From positions 1 to 51,946 of the IMG/VR virus record IMGVR_UViG_3300008952_000073: a DNA stretch of 51,946 nucleotides. One strand, written 5' to 3'. Numbering within the stretch: the first letter of the stretch is position 1; the number at the start of each line of letters is the position of its first letter. This document shows, in pieces, positions 8,835 through 15,772 of the stretch. Source of the DNA: a virus. The notes beneath the pieces are model-generated. The model saw only the letters and a program-made list of their open reading frames with translations, was not told the DNA's origin and ran no database searches. A program made the position numbers and the translations under genes.

Positions 8835-10177
8835 AATGACTCCAATGTTGAAGGTTTTGGGAATAATTCTACAGAAGGGTCTTTACTGAAACACCAAACA
8901 TTTTCAATAAAAGTTCGTTTCATAAAATCATCCATTTGTTTCTTATCAAATGTTCCATCTTCATTCTTGAACTTAGCTCTACCCTGAGGCCTTTGCATAA
9001 TCCTCATACCCATCTGTCCAATGAAATAAGGATTAAGTGCAACATCATTACAGAGTTCATCACTTGACCGATATCGTTTTCCCTTGATTTGTGGATCAAA
9101 AATATTGATTGCAAGAACACCCCTATCACTCAAAGATTTGAATGAGTTTCTGGATACTGGAATGTAAAAATTATCTCTCCATGATTCATACTCATTAAAC
9201 TTGGCCCATGACTGATCTTCTTGATGATCTCCACCCTTGTTGTATTCTTCAGTAGAAAAATATGGTGGGGATGTAAATGCACAATCTATATCAGAAACAG
9301 ATTCCCAAGGAAGATTCTCAGCTCCACAGCGATAGATAGTAACTTTTTTAGTGCCCCGACTTTGAAATCTATTTGCATTTATCTGAAATACAGGATCACC
9401 CTTATATCCTAATATCCGTTCATATTCCCTACATTCATCAATATATCTATTGAATGTATTAGGATTAGGATCACACCCGATATACTCTTTGGCATTACTG
9501 GCAAAAAATCCACACAAACGATCACCCCAACCACAACTGGTATCTAATACTTTAGTTGCATTAGTCATTTCATAGATACATTTTGCAACCAATGGTTTGA
9601 ACTGAGTTGCAATATATGTTCCAAGACGAAATGCAGACATATAAGAGCTTTGATCTAAATTACCACCTATAAGATTTCCATCTTTATCTTTCTTGACATC
9701 ATTGATACCTCTCCAAATAGGACCAAGACATTTCCATATATCTTTTGCAGAACCATTATTCCAAACATCAATAGGGGCCTTAAAACCATAAGATCCACAA
9801 TTGAGTCTTAGATCTTGACAAAAATAATTACTTGCAGTATTAAATTTATTAGATGCATCAATCACACCCAACCCATGAGTTGAATATGGATACTGATAGT
9901 CATCGAATTTCTCCATGACATCTGCATCTAAAATTAGGGATTTGGTATAGTTTTCTTTTTTAAGCTGTTTAAAGATATTTTCCATATCATAAACAGAAAT
10001 ATTCTTTAAAGGAAAGGGAGGCCTTTCAGTTGCAATAAAAGTGGCAAGAGTGTCCCGAAAAACCTCTTTGCCATACTCTGCATTTAAAACTTGAAAGTGA
10101 CCTTCTTGGATGATAGGAAGACCATCTGAATTTGTATGGTCTTTTAAAATTTGATATAGTTCACTTGAACTTTGCAT
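8825..10177 (-). CDS. SPPY-type amino DNA methyltransferase-like protein
   Basis: 450 residues. The C-terminal half has a Rossmann-type SAM site, VLDTSCGWGDRL (about 210-221) with CDPNP (235-239), then the catalytic TSPPYF (302-307) typical of N6-adenine/N4-cytosine methyltransferases. The first 200 residues (SNYFCQDLRLNC, LGPIWRGINDV) match nothing I recognise and could give specificity or another activity. No restriction partner is adjacent. It overlaps gp44 by 17 bases and the PLP enzyme by 10 bases, so it is co-translated with the replisome genes. It may methylate phage DNA during replication; the TSPPYF form is also compatible with other transfer reactions from SAM. Confidence 0.8.
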   Translation of the reverse strand: MQSSSELYQILKDHTNSDGLPIIQEGHFQVLNAEYGKEVFRDTLATFIATERPPFPLKNISVYDMENIFKQLKKENYTKSLILDADVMEKFDDYQYPYSTHGLGVIDASNKFNTASNYFCQDLRLNCGSYGFKAPIDVWNNGSAKDIWKCLGPIWRGINDVKKDKDGNLIGGNLDQSSYMSAFRLGTYIATQFKPLVAKCIYEMTNATKVLDTSCGWGDRLCGFFASNAKEYIGCDPNPNTFNRYIDECREYERILGYKGDPVFQINANRFQSRGTKKVTIYRCGAENLPWESVSDIDCAFTSPPYFSTEEYNKGGDHQEDQSWAKFNEYESWRDNFYIPVSRNSFKSLSDRGVLAINIFDPQIKGKRYRSSDELCNDVALNPYFIGQMGMRIMQRPQGRAKFKNEDGTFDKKQMDDFMKRTFIENVWCFSKDPSVELFPKPSTLESFWN

Positions 10178-11096
10178 TTGACATTATCTCCACTAAACAA
10201 GCCATTAAATTAATTTCTTGATCTCCCACAAAGGCCGACTTGTATTGATACTCAGCAATATTCAATATAATAGCAGGGATTGAACTAGGATCACATTTCT
10301 CATACAATTTATCGTATACCTTACGATACACTTTTTGTGGGTCATTATCAAGATTATTCACAACCCAAGATCTAACTTCTTTGAAGTTTTTGGTCTTGAG
10401 AGCTTCAGCCAACTCATTCATATTGGCATCACTAATATTTAGCAAAATGCCAGAATCAATATTTCCAGATACAGAATATCGTTGAAGTTCATTCAGAACT
10501 CTACGAAAATCTGGAAAGTGTTTCATGATCAGTTCTGCAACAACTGGTTCCTCAAACCCAATTTCATTCTCTTTCAAAATGAAATTACAACGTGTAAGGA
10601 ACTCCCCAGCCATTTGTCTGGGATCAGTTGCAGAATAATCTATGACTGCACAACGTGAATGAATCGGTTCAATAATCCGATTTTTGAAATTACAGGTGAA
10701 GATAAAAGAACAGTTGGAAGAGAATTTCTCAATGAAACCTCTCATGGCGGGTTGCACCGAATCTGGCGTCATGTAGTCAGCTTCATCAATGATGACAACT
10801 TTCCTACCACCAGACATGGATACAGAACTACAGTATTGTGTAAGTTTATTACGAAGAGTTTCAATCAATCGACCTTCATCAGATCCATTGATAATCATGT
10901 AGTCACAATCTAATGACTTACACAATACCATAGCCGCAGAAGTCTTACCAGTGCCGGCACTTCCACTCAGAATAAGATTGGGTATCTTACCCTGACTAAT
11001 TATTTTACTAAATGTAGTTTTGATACTCTCTGGGAGAATCAAATCATCAATTGTGGAAGGTCTATACCTCTCCACCCATAATATATCTTTATTCAT
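10161..11096 (-). CDS. 44: Clamp loader ATPase gp44 (RFC-like AAA+)
   Basis: 311 residues, the length of T4 gp44 (319). It opens and loads the gp45 clamp with gp62. Visible: RYRPSTIDDLILP at the start, Walker A SGSAGTGKTSAA, Walker B VVIIDEADYMT, sensor FTCNFKNRI, and the arginine finger in HSRCAVIDYS. Its ATG overlaps the gp45 stop at 11096. It is followed by the methyltransferase gene where T4 has gene 62. Confidence 0.96.
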   Translation of the reverse strand: MNKDILWVERYRPSTIDDLILPESIKTTFSKIISQGKIPNLILSGSAGTGKTSAAMVLCKSLDCDYMIINGSDEGRLIETLRNKLTQYCSSVSMSGGRKVVIIDEADYMTPDSVQPAMRGFIEKFSSNCSFIFTCNFKNRIIEPIHSRCAVIDYSATDPRQMAGEFLTRCNFILKENEIGFEEPVVAELIMKHFPDFRRVLNELQRYSVSGNIDSGILLNISDANMNELAEALKTKNFKEVRSWVVNNLDNDPQKVYRKVYDKLYEKCDPSSIPAIILNIAEYQYKSAFVGDQEINLMACLVEIMSNAKFK

Positions 11097-11755
11097 CAGC
11101 CTCCGTAGGTGGAAGATGACTCAGTAGCGATCCAATATTGGAGTTGATTTTGCGAGAATCTTGCGATTCCTTTTGATGAGATCTCAACATCATAGTCGCC
11201 AGGAACCATCTTGAGATTTTCAATTTTGAAAACAAACCTGAATGTTCTATCTGAAGATTCATCCAGATTGACATGAAAGGTATCTGTAGAATCATTATTT
11301 GTGTCCATAGCTCGGACCTTCATTGGTGATCCACCTTCTACAACAATCTCAGGAGTACCAAGGACATTTCCAGCCTTGAGTAATTGAGAGAGTGTATCCT
11401 GTGTCAGTTTAAACCTGACTTCTGGATCTGGAACTGTTATGTTCTTTTCTGGTGGAGTTACAATCATGGAAGGATCACAATAAACATAATCTAAACTATA
11501 TTTATTGTTACCTATTTTGACCGATTTTTCACCAAACTCAAAGTCTGGATCATCAAAGAGTGAAGCTGCACCAAGAAACCTATTTACCTCATAGATTGCG
11601 AAATCTTGAGGAAATGTAGTTTCCACTTGAGCTTCTGCGAGAATGTTTTTCTGAACTGATACAGTTCTCAAGGTATTCCCACCCTTGACTTCAATAGACA
11701 TATTAATGTCACTAAAGTTTTTCAATGTATTAAGTGTTTGTTTATTTATTTTCAT
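11096..11755 (-). CDS. 45: Sliding clamp gp45
   Basis: 219 residues (T4 gp45 is 228). The trimeric clamp gives gp43 processivity and in T4 also activates late transcription through gp55 and gp33. It starts MKINKQTLNTLKNFSDIN like T4 gp45 and has the expected hydrophobic-strand pattern and the C-terminal RFSQNQLQYWIATES. Located first in the core block 45-44-(insert)-62-regA. A clamp-dependent late system is consistent with the gp55 gene and TATAAATA promoters in this window. Confidence 0.94.
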   Translation of the reverse strand: MKINKQTLNTLKNFSDINMSIEVKGGNTLRTVSVQKNILAEAQVETTFPQDFAIYEVNRFLGAASLFDDPDFEFGEKSVKIGNNKYSLDYVYCDPSMIVTPPEKNITVPDPEVRFKLTQDTLSQLLKAGNVLGTPEIVVEGGSPMKVRAMDTNNDSTDTFHVNLDESSDRTFRFVFKIENLKMVPGDYDVEISSKGIARFSQNQLQYWIATESSSTYGG

Positions 11756-12003
11756 ATTGTCTCATTATTAAGATTTGGATACTTATTTAAGTATTCTTTA
11801 GCATAAGGATATATTTCACAAGCCTTTTCAGGATTATCTTCTTCAAATATCGTTATGTATTTCCAAGCTTCATCTCTTGTTTTAAAGAAACTACCACCTA
11901 TCTCTTGATCGTTTTCATACTCACGAACAAAATATTTACCACTAGTTTTAGAACCAAGAACTTTTTCACCTTGTTCAAGAACTTCAATTGTCGCTGTTTT
12001 CAT
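11752..12003 (-). CDS. Hypothetical protein upstream of gp45
   Basis: 83 residues from the ATG at 12001-12003; the frame is also open to ATG 12015 and a non-ATG start at 12030. The text TSGKYFVREYENDQEIGGSFFKTRDEAWKYITIFEEDNP resembles a short alpha/beta fold, but I recognise no family. The stop overlaps the gp45 ATG by 4 bases, and the 5' end overlaps the DUF3310-like gene, so it belongs to the replication operon. Start choice is uncertain because no good ribosome binding site is visible. Confidence 0.6.
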   Translation of the reverse strand: MKTATIEVLEQGEKVLGSKTSGKYFVREYENDQEIGGSFFKTRDEAWKYITIFEEDNPEKACEIYPYAKEYLNKYPNLNNETI

Positions 12004-12262
12004 ATTCCCTTTCATGGATTGATAAAGCAATTATTGCATAATGAATGACTTTCATCAAGTCGTTTCGGTTATATCCACTCTTCTTACCATATCGTTGGGC
12101 ATATTTTATAATATTACCAATTGCAAAGCCTAAACCATGACCTGCATCTATAATAAATTCGGTGGATTGGATTTTTCCAGCAGCATAATGTTGGTCATAA
12201 GTACCATCAATATACTGCTGAATTTGTTTGAGAAGTTCACCTTCATCAAATTTATAGTTCAT
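11984..12262 (-). CDS. DUF3310-like protein
   Basis: 92 residues. The core GHGLGFAIGNIIKYAQRYGKK followed by NRNDLMKVIHYAI has the pattern of DUF3310 (xxGFxxGNxIKYxxRxGxK...DLxKAxxYL), a small helical family widespread in phages and sometimes labelled nucleotide kinase without proof. It overlaps the next gene by 20 bases. A sigma70-like promoter (12263-12291) abuts its ATG, so transcripts from that promoter would probably start inside this gene and serve the genes after it. Confidence 0.75.
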   Translation of the reverse strand: MNYKFDEGELLKQIQQYIDGTYDQHYAAGKIQSTEFIIDAGHGLGFAIGNIIKYAQRYGKKSGYNRNDLMKVIHYAIIALSIHEREYENSDN

Positions 12263-12291
12263 ATTATCTCATAATAAATCGAAAAAGTCAA
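12263..12291 (-). promoter_or_regulatory. Sigma70-type promoter abutting the DUF3310-like start codon
   Basis: Minus strand TTGACT (12291-12286), 17-base spacer, GATAAT (12268-12263), with the ATG directly after it at 12262. The stop codon of the DUF262-HNH gene lies within the -35 box. RNA starting about 7 bases after the -10 would lack this ATG, so the promoter probably serves the downstream gp45 block. Confidence 0.65.
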
Positions 12292-13817
12292 GACACTTTT
12301 TCCAAAGGGGCATCTTTATATGAAAGATTTGAGTCTTTTGATTGGATTTTCAAATCAGTATTACTACCACCTTGTGATTTAGGAATAATATGGCCTCTAT
12401 GAAATCTTTCTCTCAAAATTTCCGTACCTGTTACTTTTCTTCCCTTATAATCAGTAGGATTTTCATTCCACAACTCTTCAATAGAAGGCATTGCAGATGT
12501 ATCTAGTTCAACTAAAATTTGATCTTCTATCAAAGTTGCTTTGATAGATTGAAGATACTCAGAGAATTTTCGGATTCTAGTTTCCAAATTTTGTTTACCA
12601 TATTCCTGTAAAGCCCATGGCAGATAATATGGAACCTTTTCTTTTTTTGATTTCTTAGGATCTGTAGGATGAGGAATGGCCATATAAGCTCCTGGCTCTT
12701 TTTTAAGTTTAGCATCTGCTAAAATAAATTGAGAAACAAACTCAGTCTTTTTTATGATTTTCCAATTTGGTAAATCTATATCCTTAAATTCTTTAGGATG
12801 ATCTAAGGCATACCTAAACATCACATAATTTCTAACCATCATGTGCTTATAAGATTTACTTTTAGTTACCACCATAGCAAATTCTCTTAGATATTTTTTC
12901 AAAAGAGTTACATTTTTTTCAGATACAACAAACCCATCAATACTATCAAAGTATTTAATATGACCAATATTTGAGTCTTTCTTGGGTTGAATTTTACTAT
13001 CCATCCAAATTAACATTTCAGATATAAATTTCTCATGACCATCAAAATCTAACTTATAACTAGAGCCTAATTCTAGAAAAATTCTATCTGCTAATAATCC
13101 ATCAGATTCTAATACTTCTAGAATTTTTCGGTTATGTTCAGTAAAATGTTTAGTAGCTCTTAATTTTTGCCAATCACTCCAAGCAACATTTGAATTCTTA
13201 GCTATAAGTGCAGCTGTAAAAGTTTCAATATCTCCCTTTTGGGCAAAGGCCACTGGAACATACAAATTCCTAATAAACACTTGAACATTAGTAGGAAGAT
13301 CTTTAATTTTCTTACCCGATAAAGATATCTTCTTATTAGGTGTAAAATCTGTATCAGTTATAGTTAATTTTTCCACCCCAAAAGTTATTTCATTATTTAA
13401 AAGTGGTACAATAGCCATCAATAGTCTATTTTGACCATCAATAGTATAATACTCTGTACCTCCTTTTTCATCATTTTTAACTTTATTCAGAACTTGTTTA
13501 ATATTAGTTCGTTCTACATCAGTACTTGCATCTGCAAGATTATTCTCTAAAGAACGAATTACCAATTCGATAGGAACAAACATAAAATAATCTACATCTG
13601 CATTTCCTTTCAATAAGGAATGTAAATATTCCTTAACCCTTTGGTAATCCTGTTCTTTCCAAGAATCCTCTTGAATTCTTCTATTTAAGGTTCCAGCCCT
13701 TGAACCTATTTTACTATTTGGAGTTTCTCTCGCTGGAGTACAATATTTGTGTAATTGATCTAAAGTCCACAACTCATTTGTATCCCATTTACTCGCACCA
13801 TCCACTATCAAAGTCAT
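12288..13817 (-). CDS. DUF262-HNH protein, modification-dependent nuclease candidate
   Basis: 509 residues. Near 124-133 the sequence YTIDGQNRLL matches the DGQQR motif of DUF262 (ParB/Srx-like NTP-using domain). The C-terminus, HRGHIIPKSQGGSNTD then NLSYKD, is an HNH motif (His476, Asn497, Lys501). This DUF262 plus HNH layout is that of GmrSD- and SspE-type defence nucleases, which sense DNA modification. The motif reads Asn in place of the second Gln. The gene has its own sigma70-type promoter (13848-13876), suggesting early expression. In a phage it might attack competing phage or host DNA while the phage's own DNA is protected. Function is inferred; the domain match is by eye. Confidence 0.75.
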   Translation of the reverse strand: MTLIVDGASKWDTNELWTLDQLHKYCTPARETPNSKIGSRAGTLNRRIQEDSWKEQDYQRVKEYLHSLLKGNADVDYFMFVPIELVIRSLENNLADASTDVERTNIKQVLNKVKNDEKGGTEYYTIDGQNRLLMAIVPLLNNEITFGVEKLTITDTDFTPNKKISLSGKKIKDLPTNVQVFIRNLYVPVAFAQKGDIETFTAALIAKNSNVAWSDWQKLRATKHFTEHNRKILEVLESDGLLADRIFLELGSSYKLDFDGHEKFISEMLIWMDSKIQPKKDSNIGHIKYFDSIDGFVVSEKNVTLLKKYLREFAMVVTKSKSYKHMMVRNYVMFRYALDHPKEFKDIDLPNWKIIKKTEFVSQFILADAKLKKEPGAYMAIPHPTDPKKSKKEKVPYYLPWALQEYGKQNLETRIRKFSEYLQSIKATLIEDQILVELDTSAMPSIEELWNENPTDYKGRKVTGTEILRERFHRGHIIPKSQGGSNTDLKIQSKDSNLSYKDAPLEKVS

Positions 13818-13847
13818 ATTATTCTTTCATTTAGATTTTAAAAGGAT

Positions 13848-13876
13848 ATCTTAACATAGAAAATCTCAAATGTCAA
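13848..13876 (-). promoter_or_regulatory. Sigma70-type promoter for the DUF262-HNH gene
   Basis: Minus strand TTGACA (13876-13871), 17-base spacer, TAAGAT (13853-13848), about 30 bases before the ATG at 13817. It directly follows the Hsp20 terminator, so the gene is insulated from late transcription. Confidence 0.75.
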
Positions 13877-13879
13877 GAC

Positions 13880-13903
13880 AAAAAAGGGGGTATTTCACCC
13901 CCC
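13880..13903 (-). terminator. Rho-independent terminator after Hsp20
   Basis: Minus strand GGGGGT-GAAAT-ACCCCC followed by TTTTTT, six bases after the Hsp20 stop codon. Stem of six pairs, mostly GC. Confidence 0.9.
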
Positions 13904-13909
13904 AAGTTA

Positions 13910-14359
13910 TTATTCAGAAATGATCTTGATTGATCTTTTCTCTTTACCCTCTGGGACAATTTTAGACATTGAGATTTTCAACATTCCATTTTTCATGGAT
14001 GCATTATCTACAATGACATCATCTGCCAGAGTAAACTTTTTGGTGAATTTACGAACAGCAATACCCTTATGAACATACTCGGGCTCCTTACTGTCTTTAA
14101 AAGGTTCACTATCTTTTGATGAGATAGTCAGGACATTGTTGGCATAGTCAATATCCAGATCTTCTTCCGAAAATCCAGCGACAGCCATCTCAATATCATA
14201 ACTGGTTTCATCAGTTTTAATTATATTGTATGGGGGAAAATTCTGATTTCCTTGAAAGGAATCAGTAAAGAAATCAGAAGTAATCTGATTTAACATGGAG
14301 TCAAATCCGACTCCAAACTTGGTGATCCGAAAAGGATCAAATTGAGCTTGCATAACCAT
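13910..14359 (-). CDS. Small heat shock protein Hsp20
   Basis: 149 residues with an alpha-crystallin domain (about 45-145): ETSYDIEMAVAGFSEEDLDIDYANN, VLTISSKD, then GIAVRKFTKKFTLADDV and NGMLKISM. Hsp20 chaperones hold unfolded proteins, and marine T4-like phages often encode one, perhaps for capsid or scaffold folding. A consensus late promoter lies at 14447-14454, the ribosome binding site AGGAG sits five bases before the ATG, and a strong terminator follows, so this is a single-gene late unit inserted between early genes. Confidence 0.92.
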   Translation of the reverse strand: MVMQAQFDPFRITKFGVGFDSMLNQITSDFFTDSFQGNQNFPPYNIIKTDETSYDIEMAVAGFSEEDLDIDYANNVLTISSKDSEPFKDSKEPEYVHKGIAVRKFTKKFTLADDVIVDNASMKNGMLKISMSKIVPEGKEKRSIKIISE

Positions 14360-14379
14360 AGTATCTCCTATTTAGCAAG

Positions 14380-14399
14380 ATTAATAAATGCACCCCCGA
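14380..14399 (-). other. TTCG-capped hairpin in the Hsp20 late leader
   Basis: Minus strand GCATCGCC-TTCG-GGGGGTGC pairs over eight positions with one mismatch and one G-T pair and is capped by TTCG. Just upstream, TGGAGT pairs with ACTCCA. The leader is far more GC-rich than its surroundings; it may stabilise the late mRNA. Confidence 0.45.
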
Positions 14400-14446
14400 A
14401 GGCGATGCGAAAATGGAGTCCAGAGCCATTCCAAACTCCAAATAAC

Positions 14447-14454
14447 TATTTATA
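14447..14454 (-). promoter_or_regulatory. T4-type late promoter for Hsp20
   Basis: Perfect TATAAATA on the minus strand, 88 bases upstream of the Hsp20 ATG and just before the stop codon region of the CobS-like gene. Confidence 0.85.
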
Positions 14455-14457
14455 CGA

Positions 14458-15666
14458 TTAAAAAGGTATCTCTGGATCATTTTCTTCAGAATTTTCCTCA
14501 GAAACTTCCTCTAATCCCATAGGAACCTTGACATCCTCATCGACTTTGGAATACAAGTCCATAAAGGATGCCTTAGTATCCTCATCAAAACGATTGACAC
14601 AAAGTTCAATCGCTTTCATGCGATCACCGAAAATGGCGAACGCTTTGACGATATGATCCAATCGGCGAGTTGAAATCAACTCATCGACAGCACCTTCATA
14701 GAAGGACTTACGGATAACTTCTGCCCAAGTGACAAGTCGATCTGCAAATTCGGCCTCGACTTTTCCATACTTTTCCATCGAACCAAGAACAATCTTTTTC
14801 TCAGTTGATGTGGCAGGATAGGGCTGTTCCATCGTTACAGGAAATCTTTCGAGGAACGCCTCGTTTAAAATGTTAGTTCCAATAAACCGACCATCATCAG
14901 AACCTTTACCTTTTGTGTTTGCAGTCGCAATGACTGTAAACCCTTTGGCGGGCTTGATGTATCGGTTGATCTTCTTGATGTAAATACCATTACCTTCAAG
15001 AACAGGCTGTAAACACATGATCTTGTTAGATGCAAGGTCAATCTCATCAAGGAGAAGAACTGCACCTTTTTCCATTGCTTGTGCAACTGGACCAAGATTG
15101 AATTTGGTTTCACCATCAACCAGACGAAATCCACCGATCAGATCATCCTCATCAGTTTCAATAGTTACATTGACCCGAACCATTTCTCGTCCCAACTCGG
15201 CACAAGCCTGTGAGACATTCAGAGTCTTACCATTACCAGATAGTCCAGTTACAAAGATTGGGTAGAATATCTTTGACTTAATGATATTCTTGATATCCCT
15301 GTAATGACCCCAAGGAACAAAACCTTTGAATCGATCAGGAACCATTTTTTCTACATCAGTAACCATCATAAGATTAACAGCTGTTTCAGGCACAACTGGC
15401 TCTACAGTTTTTGCACTTTCACTAAGCACTTCTTCTGTAATACGATGAGTATTACAGGTTTCAGTACTTTCCATAACAAATTCATCCAAAGATGGAATTT
15501 TATATAGACTTCTACCAGTTCTAAAATTATCAGTAAACCAATAAGGATGGGCTATACCCAATTCACTCATAACAGATTCAACATCAGATTTACTAATTTC
15601 AGAACCAGTTCCGAATTTAGTGTAAACATGATTCAAAAATTGTTGACGCTTTTCTGTTAGTTTCAT
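14458..15666 (-). CDS. cobS: CobS-like MoxR-type AAA+ ATPase
   Basis: 402 residues. AAA+ core: Walker A GLSGNGKT (about 139-146), Walker B VLLLDEIDLAS, sensor VIATANTKGKG, and an Arg-finger region FLERFPVTM. The NVSQACAELGREMVRVNVT and EDDLIGGFR segments are those of phage CobS proteins, named after the ATPase of cobaltochelatase. The N-terminal 60 residues look like a small helical domain. The neighbour upstream is a large VWA protein; MoxR-type ATPases usually act with a VWA partner as a remodelling machine. It has its own promoter and a conserved hairpin leader. A role in cobalamin is not shown. Confidence 0.88.
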   Translation of the reverse strand: MKLTEKRQQFLNHVYTKFGTGSEISKSDVESVMSELGIAHPYWFTDNFRTGRSLYKIPSLDEFVMESTETCNTHRITEEVLSESAKTVEPVVPETAVNLMMVTDVEKMVPDRFKGFVPWGHYRDIKNIIKSKIFYPIFVTGLSGNGKTLNVSQACAELGREMVRVNVTIETDEDDLIGGFRLVDGETKFNLGPVAQAMEKGAVLLLDEIDLASNKIMCLQPVLEGNGIYIKKINRYIKPAKGFTVIATANTKGKGSDDGRFIGTNILNEAFLERFPVTMEQPYPATSTEKKIVLGSMEKYGKVEAEFADRLVTWAEVIRKSFYEGAVDELISTRRLDHIVKAFAIFGDRMKAIELCVNRFDEDTKASFMDLYSKVDEDVKVPMGLEEVSEENSEENDPEIPF

Positions 15667-15733
15667 AACAAATCTCCGAAGGAGTTATCAAATTTGAAAG
15701 AGAATTTATTTCCTCTCTCAGTCTCACATTTAT
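15667..15733 (-). promoter_or_regulatory. Conserved hairpin leader of the CobS-like gene
   Basis: Two elements are shared with the leaders at 20220-20280 and 20533-20600: a hairpin with a GGAAATAAAT loop (stem AGAGA/TCTCT here), then about 18 bases later CTCC-TTC-GGAG, in which the ribosome binding site GGAG is paired, followed by ATTTGTT and the ATG. The stem bases differ between copies while the loop is kept. Confidence 0.55.
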
Positions 15734-15762
15734 ATTTTACTATAAGGAATCTCAATTGTCAA
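15734..15762 (-). promoter_or_regulatory. Sigma70-type promoter for the CobS-like gene
   Basis: Minus strand TTGACA (15762-15757), 17-base spacer, TAAAAT (15739-15734), preceded by an A8 tract. The segment GACTTGACAATTGAGATTCC differs by one base from the promoter at 18302-18330. Confidence 0.85.
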
Positions 15763-15772
15763 GTCTTTTTTT

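Noticed and set aside
10380-10440. CRISPR-like or direct repeats across the window
   Set aside because: No regularly spaced repeats were seen in any region; the only true repeats are coding repeats in fibre genes.
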